From contig OX485803.1 in the NCBI GenBank assembly GCA_950295325.1, forward strand, positions 71,749,554 to 71,813,553: 64,000 bases of DNA. Direction: 5' to 3'. Under the pieces are notes generated by a model that saw only the letters and a program-made list of their open reading frames with translations, did not search any database and was not told the origin of the DNA. A program made the translations under genes and the position numbers. Positions 11,516 to 23,404 of the stretch are shown piece after piece (the first letter of the stretch is position 1; every line of letters starts with the position of its first letter). Source of the DNA: Polytrichum commune. Lineage: Eukaryota; Streptophyta; Polytrichopsida; Polytrichales; Polytrichaceae.

Positions 11516-12678
11516 TCATGGCCACGCGGGGTGCTCCAGAGTGTACTTCTCAAGCGATTTCATGATCTCAAGGGCAACAAGCTTGACATCTTCCGGTGGG
11601 GGAGTGGCTGGATCTCTCGGCTCAAACTCAACCTGCCAGTTGATGATGGTGCCAGAGCCGCCTGGACCGGCAGTGAATTTGAATGTGTATACAAAAGTGC
11701 TAAATCGAGGATCGTCCACATTCTCATAGCAATACGTGCTGGTGGCTATGTCGTTCACTGTCACACGCTCTCTGACTTTCATTCCAGCGGCGCCGGGCAC
11801 CCCTGCAAGCGGCACATCATTATAGTCAATCTTGAAGGTTTTGTACGTACTTTAATCTATTCCCAAGTGGACACTATATATATATATATATATATATTTG
11901 TAGCACTCGTCTTGAGAATTCCATTTGGAGCAGCTGCCAAAACATGTATAATAAGTATGGATTTGGATCTGGTTTCGATCGTTTTAAATTCCGAGCATTT
12001 TACTAAGTCATAGATACCCCGAAATCAAACAAATTCTTCTTAGAAGTGGAAATTTCTCACTTAGAGGTTTGGATGGTGATTCCAGATTAAGAGATCCTAT
12101 TGCTTCTAATCAGTTCTAAGAACGACAACTGAAAGTATGAAACCTTTTTTAGTTCAGATCTCACAAATAATATCAATATAATGGAGTCCGCTCAATACCC
12201 CACTCTTTCCAACCACACATTTGCTCTTCTGTGTGACATAAAAAATCTTCAATTCAGTAGAAGCATTATTACAAGTAATTTAGAAACAAATCCTGTTCTA
12301 GAAAGTAGAGTTGATAGAGTTGCCACCCCGGGACATATGTAATTCCTCGACGAAGTTGATGATCTTATGATACTGGAGCAGAGCGGAAGCGAGGAAAATT
12401 CGGGTTAATGCCATACATTCTGTTGCGATCGATGGAGCATGGGAAGAGAGAAAAGTGCAGTGTTGCAATTAAGTGTTGACTCGATCGAGGTTATACATAC
12501 CAGGTCCAAGCGTAACAACACGAGTGCTTCCGACGTCTCCGACGCCTTCTAGCCGCTCAACGCTGCCGAAGAACTGTGGCAAAAGTTCGGAAAGCAATTG
12601 GTCACCGTGCAGGCAGATCTTCATGGCTCGCTCCACCGTCATGTGGCTCATTGTGTACTCCAATTTGATGATCCCCAT
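11516..12678 (-). CDS. Bet v 1 / PR-10-like protein, two exons
   Basis: Exon 1 is 12678-12501 and exon 2 is 11802-11516, joined across an intron with donor CTG^GTATGT and acceptor TTGCAG^GG. The joined frame gives about 154 residues, the usual PR-10 size. Family features are a central SVERLEGVGDVGSTRVVTLG segment, matching the Bet v 1 SVENIEGNGGPGTIKKI region, followed by MKVRERVTVND. A C-terminal helix contains MKSLEKYTLEHP. The intron falls in the family position, just after the glycine-rich loop region. PR-10 proteins are cytosolic START-fold proteins with a hydrophobic ligand cavity, often induced by stress. The ligand cannot be told here. The gene appears intact, with no in-frame stops. 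An (TA)n tract at 11875-11896 lies in the intron. Confidence 0.85.
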
Positions 12679-12679
12679 C

Positions 12680-13615
12680 TTTAAGCTCGACGACCGATGC
12701 CAACTCTCGTCACTGCTGCCAGTACCCCAACAAATGATGTCAAACTAAAACTGAACTGCAGATCCTGGAAATTCGGTCGATGAAGGTGGACCAGCTGATA
12801 CTACGTGACAGCTATAGTTCATCACATCATTAAGCTCATTAACATCAGATTCAAGCAACGAATTAAGGGTCCAACGCTCAACCGGTGTCTGACATTTTCT
12901 CTACTAATTAAAACTGATGAATTGACGTGAAAATACAGACATATATATACATATTTGTGATTAACTTTGTGGCCGAATTATACCATTTCGCACATCATCA
13001 TCCTTCACGGGCATCAACACTGAACTTTCTAAAGCAAAACTTGGGTTGACGACCACCCATGATCTACATGAAGCACAAAATGTTTTTGGGAAACTGAAGT
13101 ACTTTCAGATCATGATTCATGATCCAGTTAAAAAAGCGCATAAAAGTAATATCATCATGAGGTCACCACCACCAGATAACGCCGATCATGCATCAGATGA
13201 AGACCCAGAATCAACGGAAACGGCAAGTTATTACCTGTGCGGAGGAAAGGTTGAATCCGCTGGATATTAAGCTTGGCAAGCCTGGAGGATGATGTTGAGA
13301 ACAAATGTGTCGATCTGAATGGGCAGAGGGAGGTATTTGTAGTCGATTGGTGAGAGAATTTAGCCACGCATGTTGATGAGTTTCTCGAAGGTGCTGATGA
13401 ATGAAAACGTTGACGGAGGAAGGCTACGAGGTCGGCAGGCATTTGGAATTTTTTTATTCTATTTTCTAGAAACGCTGCAGGAATGCAGCCATGGCATCTT
13501 CCTACAGCTTAGGAGGCTAGAGCATGTTCCCGTACCGACATTTCCTCTCGACCAGGGTGTAAATTATGTGCAGCATGCTGTCAACAGTTTTGACACTGTG
13601 TAAATAAAATGAAAC
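12680..13615. other. Upstream region of the PR-10-like gene
   Basis: No further gene is supported. The stretch presumably contains the promoter of the minus-strand PR-10-like gene, but no decisive TATA box could be assigned. Confidence 0.4.
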
Positions 13616-13619
13616 TGAT

Positions 13620-13905
13620 TTTTAAAGTCCGGAAAGCCAAAAGGCTTATGGGAATAGGAATAGATCAAGTTGGTGACAAAGAGGCCAATTCCCCACAGTT
13701 ACAAAGAGTGGCCTCAAGCTAATATCAACTTGCTGATCCAATTGGAAGAAAGAGTGGAGACTGTCTAGTACTTACATTTTGAAATAGAGAAGGAAGCCTA
13801 TCTCTAATAGAGTTGTAGAAGGAACACTCCAACACAAATCATGTTTCGTTTTCAACTACATTGTAAGAGTAAGAGTGGTGCATAATTATTTATCTTTCGG
13901 GATTG
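13620..13905 (-). mobile_element. LINE 3'-end fragment
   Basis: On the minus strand a frame reads SYNVVENET, a stop, then FVLECSFYNSIRDRL. This is the Cys/His-type C-terminal motif of plant LINE reverse transcriptases (…ENE.HF.LECP.Y..). It is similar to the better-preserved fragment at 15227-15499. The in-frame stop shows it is dead. Confidence 0.55.
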
Positions 13906-15220
13906 GAAAAGGCGGGTCGGGCCAAGGGAAATGGGGACATGTCTATTTTTTATTTGGTACGAGGAGGCACATTTTCACTTTTAATTGATGATCTAGACCA
14001 CTATATTCAGTATCGGACACATATTGGTTTACCATCAGAGGTAGTAGACACCTTAAATCTACCTCACCACGGCTTGATTGGTTGGACGCCTTCTACAACC
14101 CATGTCGGGGCTCCTCCTTCTTCATGCTTGCCGATTTGGGAGATTTGTTTCCACACTTCGTTTTTGTTTCCAAAAAATTTTATCCTCTGGTGGCACGGCC
14201 ACTTAGGTGAAAGTGGCGAACTCTTGTCATTGACCCAATTCTGTAACCTGATTTTTGGCCCCAAAGCGGGTAAAGCCATCAGCTATTCGCACCCTATGTA
14301 AACACCAAGGACTTTCTGGTCAACCTTTGAAGTTACTAGGATAAAGGGAGTTTCACAAGGGTTTTCATGGATACTATCCGGACAACTCTAAAAGGTATTG
14401 TTATTCGATTGGTAGACCCAAGGCAACTGGTGTGCATGGAATTTTCAATGTACAAGACACACCTAGCGGTTGTGAAAATTTAGTTTCAGTGGGTGAGGGA
14501 TTCTTTGGCTTTCAGCTGCCCTTCACTAAATAGAAAGTGTGGGCCCAAGTTTTTTGCGCAACAAAACTCAATGCCTGTTTGTAAAGGAACAAGTTGCGTC
14601 TTTAAAGTCCCCTCAGGTTGTGTACAATCAATCCCAGATACGTGTGAAACGGTCCAATTTAAGTTCTAGTTTTTGGGATGTTCACGCGATGCCACTCATG
14701 TTTGGCTTTCTGCTGGTGTTAATGGAACACAACCCCGAGCCAGAGAACAAGGCAGTTGTACATGTTTCAAGTTTTACCTTGACAGGCATGAAATCGCAAG
14801 TCTGATATTACACTCTGCTCATTAAATTCAGTTCATGAGCATGTGCAGAGCAGCAAAATCAGTTGTAATGGCAGGATCTTAATGCCCGCGCTTGCTTTGG
14901 GATGTTCACATTGCATTTACACTGGCGAGCTCAAGAAACATGGTGATGTAGTAGTAATTAATTACACTGGTTTCTAATGTTGGGCAGCTCTGAGTGTGAA
15001 CACCGTGAGAGGGGAGTCCTGGTTTGGGGGCAAGCTTCCATATGTGCTTATCTCATCATTCCTAAATCAAAGTCAACTTACTAACAAACTGGCACTTGCT
15101 ATATTATATATAGGAGCCTAAAATTAGCTGAAGAACAATTCCTGCAACCCACATTCTGTTATCATCACATGATACTCAGAAGAATCTAAGTGCAAGTGGG
15201 AATGTACGAACCGGGATATC
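13906..15220. other. Unassigned region between two LINE fragments
   Basis: A 132-codon plus-strand frame (13903-14301) and an 88-codon frame (14539-14805) are open, but I do not recognise them. They may be remnants of a transposable element inserted between the LINE pieces. Confidence 0.3.
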
Positions 15221-15226
15221 CGTACA

Positions 15227-16620
15227 CTACTTACAGATGGGCTGGATGAGTTTGAGAAATAACTGGTTCAGGTTCAAGACTTTAGTGGACAAATGAAATG
15301 AAGTAGGTTTTAAAGTCTGGGAAGTCCAATTGAAAGAAAGACTGGAGCCTCTTTGGAACTGCATTCTCAAATAGTGATGGATAGTTATTTTTAATGTGTC
15401 ATATACGGGACATTCCAACATAAAATGTGTCTCATTTTCAGCTACATTATAAGAGCAAAAGTGGTATAGTTTAGTATCTCTAGAGATAGGGTTAGTCATT
15501 CATTTTCATTACAGTCCAAGGTTTGAGGTGCGATAGGCAGCAATGATCTTGCATTATGGTGGAGTCCATGGTTGCTTCAAGTGCAGCTCACATTTATATT
15601 TTAGAAAATCCTTGAGGTGGAGGTAATCTACTTTCTTCCCCTCATTGATGGAAAGAGTTGCACTCTTTAGCAAGAAAAACCTTCTTGATATCATCATATG
15701 TTATTTTGATGTGATTGGGTTGTCATGGGTTTCCACATGAGATCCCCATGATGTCTTCCACATGATTGTCGATTTGTGACAGATATTAAATCCTTGTTTG
15801 CCCAAGTGTTGGGAAAGTGAGGCTTCTTTTTTGACTACCAAGAGGGATGTTGGTGGACAAGCCGTTGTTGAAAGCCCATCGTGAGCTTGAGAGCATATAA
15901 TTCTATGGGAAGTACTCCAAATTTGGCTAGCAAAATATAATATGTAGTTGAAGAACGCACTTTGACGTGAGACATCATATGCATCGTCATGCCCTTCTCG
16001 AAATGTGAAATATGGGCCCATATGAAAGATTTAGCATTCCCAAAGCTTGTCACATGTCAAAAGACTTCTTCAACCAAACAAGAATAGAGACCTACAAATA
16101 CTTCTTGTTCAATTAAAGTACGTAAGTAAGGATGTGGTCCAAAGTGAATCTACCTTCCCTGAAACTTGTTCATCCTCTCACCTTGACCCCTTTCAATTCC
16201 GTCCATTGACTACTTTTTTTCCTTTCTAAAATAGAGCCATAAGCTTGCCAAAGATTGTTCCTAGGATTATAATGGTCTTATAGTTTGCCATGACCCATCT
16301 TTCATTAGATTTGAAGGTTATTTGAATGATGTTGATAGTCCATGAAGCCACCAAATTAAATAGCTTTGTGATTGGTTCATATGAATCATTTGCAATTCAT
16401 TTTAGAAACTCAAGTTTTAACCCATGGATATCACCGGCCTTGTGGTTTGCTAATCCTTTCATATGGGCCCATATTTCCCTTTTTGTATAAACATCAACAA
16501 GTTGAATATTTAGAAAAAAATAATCATTGATAGTTTGTCCCGAGGTGTATAGTTTTGTGCAATAATCATCGATAACTTTAGAGGAAACTACAAAATATAT
16601 CTTAAATTCATACATGAAAA
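15227..16620 (-). mobile_element. Degenerate LINE (non-LTR retrotransposon) coding region
   Basis: Successive minus-strand frames give parts of a LINE open reading frame in the expected order. Near 16600-16400 is TKREIWAHMKGLANHKAGDIHGLKLEFLK-like sequence, the conserved KAGDxHGLxxEFLK stretch before the reverse transcriptase. Near 15990-15840 is AKFGVLPIELYALKL with GFQQRL. Near 15790-15710 is SLSQHLGKQGFNICHKS with MWKTSWG. Near 15480-15380 is the C-terminal HFCSYNVAENETHFMLECP motif. The reverse transcriptase core is missing and the frames are broken, so this is a dead copy truncated at the 5' side. Confidence 0.65.
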
Positions 16621-16861
16621 TTAGAATATGTCAACGTGTTATTAGCTGGACTTGGATAGACTTGGATCTCAACCAATTTGGACACCTGTGGGCATCTTGC
16701 TTCAAAATCTGTATCTATCTCTTATAACTTAATAGAGGAAAGCTGGGTATTGGTGCTAAGGGCCTTGATATTTCCTAGAACACTCCTACCCTTTCTCATG
16801 AGGATAAGCTTAATGTTCCTTCCATATCTAGCTTGGTACACCTTTGGCAACTTACATCTAA

Positions 16862-17439
16862 TGGCCGCTTCACACTATGGCCGTCCAAGTTGAGAGGCCG
16901 TGGGATTGAATGGCCAAACTTTGTTGTGATTCCAAAGGAATATGCTAAAAATAGTCAATAAAACATAGGAATTGGAACCTTCGGCCGGGCACAGTTTCAA
17001 GCCTCCAAAGGCCAAGCGCAAAGTCCAAACCTTTGGCCATGAACTCCCACAGCCTCTCGACTTGGACGGCCATAGTGTGAAGCCCCCATAGACCAAGCTC
17101 AAAGTCCAAAGGAAGAAGGAGCATCCCACAAAATTCCATGTCCAAAACAACCCCTCCAATCTAACAGCCAAGATCTTGTCAACGTTTGATTGTTTTATGA
17201 AAAAAAATCAATGGCCTCTCAACCATAGTTTGGGTTTTCATTCCCGTCCAATCCAACCTTCCTTTGAGAGTCCGTCGCCTCAGTCAAAAAGTGTTGCCAT
17301 GTAGGCATTTTAAATTGCGACGGCCTTTGAACTTTGGCCTCTACTGTGAAAGGTCAAGAGGCCGAATTCTTGATTTCTTGCACCCTGATTGGTGGAAATC
17401 AACAGCCTCTTGACCTTCGACCATAGTGTGAAGCGGCCC
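16862..17439. mobile_element. PIF/Harbinger-like non-autonomous TIR element
   Basis: The left end tGGCCGCTTCACACTATGG is inverted at the right end as CCATAGTGTGAAGCGGCCC. Both are flanked by TAA (16859-16861 and 17440-17442). A 3-bp TWA duplication and G-rich ends fit PIF/Harbinger-type elements. At 578 bp it codes for nothing recognisable. The first base of the left end has mutated from G to T. Confidence 0.7.
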
Positions 17440-17442
17440 TAA

Positions 17443-17878
17443 GTAGTGTAGACCATCATCATGAAGATTAAGATTTCTTCCCCTGTCAAGCAGACCCGTC
17501 TCATTGTCATCAATGTTCACAAGTTTCTTCTCCACATCTCATACCAACGTGAGTTTGATCATCTCAAGAATGAATCCCACGTTTAATCCTCGACAATCTC
17601 ATCTCTAATCCCTCACACCGAGAGGTAGAAAGGGTCCAATATTGTTAAGTTACAAACTTCTGCAGTTTTTTTTGCATTTTTGCATTTTTGTATTTTTGGA
17701 TGGACAACATTGGACAATAAATTTTTAACAACTTTGTTGAATACAAACTTGTCCAATATTGTTAGGTATGAACTTTTGAGGAAAGAGGAATACTTGGCGA
17801 GTCATTTGAGTTGTTGGTGTTTGTGAATGTATTGTTGGGAAATGTCATATGAGGAATGGGAGGGGTGCCCGATGATTA
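17443..17878. other. Spacer between two TIR elements
   Basis: AT-rich sequence with no recognised gene. Confidence 0.4.
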
Positions 17879-18377
17879 GGGCCACTTCACACACGAGACT
17901 GAGAGCCCGTGACCATTACACTTCAAGCACTCTCATTGGTCCAAAAGGCGGAGCCGGTCCAAGTTCACTTCACACTATACTTGAGGGACCAACGGAGTAT
18001 GTGCATGCAAGATGGATGTAAAGTCTACATGAATTCTTACATGGCATCGAATGGATCAGGTTTTATGGTCACTTGGACTATTTTCAAAAACCACCTCTTG
18101 GAGGCATGCCTAACACAAGACCAGGAGACCATGGCACTATGAATCCTCACAACTTTTGGTTTATTCTATTTGATCATGCGTGAGAACCCACACGAGTAGA
18201 AATTCATTGAAATAGCATTTGGTTGAGGGCCCGGTTACATGTGGCTTCACACTGCACTCGACGATCCGTGACCATACTGCATGATTTTGGAGGTGTGTTG
18301 GGACGGCCTTTGGACACTTTCTTTTAGGCTCTCACAATTTCATGGTCACAGCTCTTGGCTCGTGTGTGAAGTGACCC
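17879..18377. mobile_element. PIF/Harbinger-like non-autonomous TIR element
   Basis: The left end GGGCCACTTCACACACGAG is matched in inverted form at the right end (CTCGTGTGTGAAGTGACCC). TTA flanks both sides (17876-17878 and 18378-18380). Much of its interior also occurs, inverted, in the element at 54908-55440. For example, cacttcaagcactctcattg is shared. Confidence 0.75.
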
Positions 18378-18380
18378 TTA

Positions 18381-19567
18381 GTAGTATGTTTGTGCAAGTT
18401 TTCAAAGACATTGACATGGTTGGGATGGACATGAGCAATATTTGGTAATATCTATTCTAGTCCTATGTGGATTGAGAGGGGTGAGTATGGATTCCATGTC
18501 ACATCATGTTTTATGAAGGCAACGTGACGTTAGAAGTTAACGGTATTAGTTTGATTGCATTTATAATAGACATGTTGGGTGTTAACATTTTATTTTGGAG
18601 GTGCTACCATATTATATTCAATTAATTTTGTTAAAAAAATAGCATTTAATTTGGTGATAATGATGGTGGATGAAGAGAACACATTATCGGAACCTTCACA
18701 TGGCGGGGATTTGTAATTGGGAACAACTCCAAGAAGGTCTCCGTTGTCAACTTTAGGAGACAACTAGGAAAAGATGACCAAATACACCAAGGGGTAGACC
18801 ATAGCCCATCAATTTGGAGGTGGCACAGGATCCCAACATTCTTGTTAATCTTGGTTGATAGAATGAGAACGAATGTGAACGTATAACACTACCCAAAGGT
18901 TTGTGGAGTGGACACAAATGATGACTCAAGATGTTCATTCTAAACTTGAATGTCGATGAAATGCCCAAACAAAACAAGGTGAGCAGGAAGATTTTTGGAG
19001 ACTGGGACAAGAAGGTTTGGAATTTTATGAAGAATGCACCAAAGGATTTTAAGTCATGGGCACTTATTCATGTAGTTGTGCCAAATGGTGAATGTTGAGA
19101 TTATAATGAGCGTACACATAGATTAGTTTACCATCCCACATAGCAATGTCTAGAAGTTTGTGTTTGTTCCAAAGCGCAGGACTTTCGGCAATGATGGTTA
19201 TGTGATCTATAGATGCTCAAAATTTACATAAGTTAATTACTAACAACTCTATTTTTATGAATAAAATGTCTTTAATGTAATATTTATTTATTTTTCTTAT
19301 GAATTGGATACTCATCTAATTCATTATGAGTGCTCACTTAATCAATGTTCAAGAACTAAAATTTATATTTTCTTTTCAAAAATATACAATCCGGGTGCAA
19401 GCAATGCTTGGGTATACTAAAGCCATAATGTTTTTGGTCAAACACCTAAAAGTAATAGCAATGAGTTGTTTAAAGTGGTTTTTTTATGCTGACCTCTATT
19501 ATTATGTCAAATACTCTAATATGGAATATCAAGATGAGATCTTCAAAACTTATCATTAAAAATGATG
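18381..19567. other. No gene recognised
   Basis: AT-rich spacer. Short frames on both strands (up to 85 codons) lack recognisable domains. Confidence 0.4.
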
Positions 19568-19575
19568 CTCAAGAG

Positions 19576-20264
19576 CAGGGTTGTCTATCCCGACGTCATG
19601 ACGGTGTCGTGCCGTCATGACGTGTCGTGTCGTGACGGACCCCTCCGTCACGACACAATAGGGTCCACGTAGGGTCAACCTAGGGGACAGCAAGTAGGGT
19701 GGGTAAAATACTTACCTTCTTGCCAAGGTGGCGTCCTATGTGGCAGAAAAGGCCGACGTGGACGTGGATATGCCTAGCGCCAGGTAAACCATTTTGCCAT
19801 TCTGTTATCATTCTGTTAAAATCAAAGTAGTAAAATATGACTAAGGAGTGTGTGGGGCGAAGGACGAGGGTGGGGCGGACGGGGGGGGGGGGGGGGGGGG
19901 GCGGGCGGACAGGAAGGGAAAAAAAAAGAAAAAAAAAGGGGGGGGGGGGACGGACGGGGAGGGAGGGGAGGGGGGGTGGGAACGGGGCGGGAACGAGGCG
20001 GGAACGGGGGCGGACGGGGGTGGACGGGGGGGGGCGGATGGGGGCTAGTAATTTTTTCCCCACTTTACCTCTACTTTGCTGACATGTCATCACACGTGGA
20101 CATCTTACATCCTACGTGTCCGAAATGGGATAATGTAATTACACACAAAATTCGGTAAAATTCAAGTCCATCAGGATAAAGATAGCATCCGGCATAATGT
20201 CGTGACGCATACGTGTCGTGCCGTGCCGAGATTAGCCTCCGTCACGACACAATAGACAACCCTG
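19576..20264. mobile_element. hAT-like non-autonomous element with an internal G-rich tract
   Basis: The ends CAGGGTTGTCTAT and ATAGACAACCCTG are perfect inverted repeats. They are flanked by a perfect 8-bp duplication CTCAAGAG (19568-19575 and 20265-20272), the hAT signature. Sub-terminal copies of a CCGTCACGACAC motif occur near both ends, as is usual for hAT transposase binding. The interior at about 19868-20045 is an extreme purine tract with long G runs. The element has no transposase gene. Confidence 0.85.
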
Positions 20265-20279
20265 CTCAAGAGAAAATGA

Positions 20280-21450
20280 CTAAATCTAGTTCTGGACTTG
20301 AAGTTCATGATCTTAAAGTTATATTTTTTTCAATTTCCTTGAATCCATTATAGACTTGAGGGCATCAATACAAAATTCTATTGAAAAACATCAATTTAAT
20401 ATAATCTTATCATTTTTAAACAAATGCTTGTTCAATATCACCTACTTGCACACCACTTGCCCGGGGGGTGGACTCTTCATTGGAAACCTAAATGACGTGC
20501 GTGGGTCGCTATGAAATTGACCCTTTATATACGAGAAGTTTATACAGAAAAAAAAAAAGTTGTATACATACTAACGGCATGCTAGAAAACGAGCTCATGT
20601 ATTTATACTAAGCTTTTCAATGTAATGTAATAAATGCCTCCACCACATATACAAAATATAAATCTTGAATTAAATAATCATGTTTACATATAAAATCCAC
20701 TTTCACCTTTCCATAAGAAAGTCATTGAACATTTTTTCCATCCATGATAGCATGCAACTCAACAATAGAGCCAAAGAAAGGAGAAAGCGAAATGCGAGAC
20801 AAAGCAAGGGTTGCATGAACAAGACATGACTACGAGAGCGACGTCAAGAGCTGTGGGAAAAGATAGGGATGTGGGAGTGATGCCATGGTTGTGAGAGAAG
20901 ACATGGTTGTGGGAACGAAGCCACGGCCGTTGGGAACGGTTGCAAGCTCCCGAGAACGCGAGCAAGCCATTGGGAACTTAGGGAATTTAGATAGACTTAA
21001 AAACATAAGTGTGAACACTACTTAACTTGGAAAGTCCTTTGATGAAGTTGAATAGATGAAGGGACATGCCCAAAGGATGACCATCCTTTGAATGAACATA
21101 GCTATCTCAACTCCTTTTGAATGAATGTGGCGGATAGGATTTCATCAGATGCAATGGAAGACCACGACACATCTAGGCATATCGATGGAATGGGCCATAT
21201 GTCTCTCGCATGTACATATCAATTAAACACGTGATTATTACTAAAAATAGGTATACATTGACAAATTCAATATATAAGAATATACCATGCTACAAATAGA
21301 CACTCTTTTGAATATTTTTTTGGAAGACCCTCTTGGAGGCTGTGTTGAGAAACCTTTGGCAGCCAAAGGACTTATGAAACAAAGCAAACTTGGAACTCCA
21401 AGTCTTAGTGTTTAGAGCAAACAAAACACTTGAAATTCAAATGTAGAAGA
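20280..21450. other. No gene recognised
   Basis: AT-rich spacer with no long frame of recognisable type. Confidence 0.4.
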
Positions 21451-21454
21451 TAGT

Positions 21455-21960
21455 CTCAAAACAACCGAAAGGTTGATCAAAGTAGAAGATGGTAAAAACA
21501 ACTGAAAGGTCAAATAAATTAGAAGTTGGTAAATTTGACCAAAAAGTCAAACAAATTAGTGGATAGTAAAACTGACTAAGGGGTCAAACTAAATTAGAAA
21601 ATATTAAAAAAAACCGGAAGGTTATTGAAACTGAGAAGACTTAGAAAAATACTTAGACTTACAAATATCACAAAAATACTTGAATCACAAAATTATGTGA
21701 AACTTAGAGATATCACCAAAAGTACTTGAATCACAAGATTATGTGAAATTAAGAAAAGTACTTAGTCTTAGAGATATCACAAAAATACTTAAATCACAAA
21801 ATTATGTGAAACTTAGAGATATCACCAAAAGTACTTGAATCTCAAGGTTATGTGAAACTTAGAAAAGTACTTAGACTTAGAGATATCACAAAATACTTGA
21901 ATCACAACATTGTGTGAACTTAGAGATAGAAAGTAATCAAAACTTAGAAAGTTGCCGGAA
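21455..21960. repeat. Degenerate tandem repeats, AT-rich
   Basis: Two runs are visible. Near 21470-21620 an aaaggtcaaa-like unit recurs. At about 21640-21930 a longer unit with the words acttagagatatcac, caaaagtacttgaatcac and attatgtgaaact recurs several times with small changes. Confidence 0.7.
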
Positions 21961-21964
21961 ACAA

Positions 21965-23060
21965 CAAAAGAAAAGAATATTTGAAATTCGGAAGTGATAA
22001 GTTAGTTGATATACCTACCAAATGATTTTTTTTTAATTGAGCATCAGATTTGAGACTTTGAATTATGCTTGGAATGATGTGTGGAGTCTAATCGGTAGGT
22101 GATGTGAAGCCATCATGAGAAAAGAGATTCTAAAGTGGAAGGAGGATCGTGAAGATGCCATCATCACCTCTTAAAGTAGGCCAAATCACCTCTTAAACTA
22201 GGATATCCACATCATAAAGAACATCATACCAATCAAGATAGAGGTGTATCACATTAGGGAGGGAATATACTTGAGTTATGATTACGTGCTTGCATGAAGA
22301 TCTTGAAACTTTGACTAAGCACATTTGGAATTGGATTGAATGAATGTTGATATAAGCCATACAAGCCATGAAGTGAATAAGAGTATTTACACATGATATT
22401 AGGCATTGGAAGCAATGTTGGAAATATGAACTTATTCTACTCCAAGACTATTAACCTTGACATTAGAATCTTAGGGGAACATAAACTTGTAAGACTTGAG
22501 AGCACCTACTCCATGGAGATTCCTAAGAGATTGAAAAAGGAACATTTTGAAACTAATAAGATATGTGTGTATTGAAATTACAAAGGGATAAGAAATAAGA
22601 GATTGCCCTTGATGGATGCATCTAAATAACCTTTGAACTGGGGGAGCTCAAAGTATACCTAGAAGGGAATAATCCTCCTTACACCTAGGGATAAGGATTT
22701 CATTGACTCGCTTCATAAGACAAGATATTACATATAAACAACTTGGATTAAAATTTTAGGTTTTCCATAAAATTATCTAATTTACACAAGGCGTGATATT
22801 CATGCAACCGGTCAAGTAGTGGGTTACACCGTTTAAGGTTGAGAGATCCTTTGACCAGAAGGCGACTTCGACATCAATAATTGCATTAAACAACAAAGAC
22901 AATAGTACAACATTCTAGCCACAATCCAAAGAGCAAAATTCAAGGGAGCTCATGCGTGGTTCAAGAGCCTTCAATTTGTAGAACCTAAAACCCAAATGCA
23001 AACCCCAACAAGAATGGACAAGGCAATCATTAAGGACCGAGGGAAGCTAAGATATGAGCG
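21965..23060. other. No gene recognised
   Basis: AT-rich sequence. A 60-codon frame at 22393 has no recognisable domain. Confidence 0.4.
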
Positions 23061-23064
23061 ATGA

Positions 23065-23165
23065 GCGGTGAGCATTGGCGGTTAGCGGTAACACATGAGC
23101 AGTGAGCAATAACACATGAGCAGTGAGCAATAACACATGAGCAGTGAGCGGTAACATGTGAACGA
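23065..23165. repeat. Short minisatellite
   Basis: The unit taacacatgagcagtgagca (with small changes) is repeated in tandem about four times. Confidence 0.75.
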
Positions 23166-23404
23166 TGATGCCATATTTAGCAATCATGCACGATTTTAGG
23201 GTCCATACTCTAAATTTGGTAATATTTTTATTGCAATTTTCAATTGTGAAGTACTAATAGTTTGAATGAACAACAATGAAGGAGGCCTATTACCATGAAT
23301 ACTTTAGAAAACTATCAGTCCATTGTTGATTCTTATTATAACTTTTCATACCAATACATGTCACTTATTGATATTTTCAAGTATGCGGTTGAACACAACA
23401 CTTT

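Noticed and set aside
19837..20158. Glycine/arginine-rich open frames
   Set aside because: They are products of the G-rich tract in the hAT-like element and are open in all frames.
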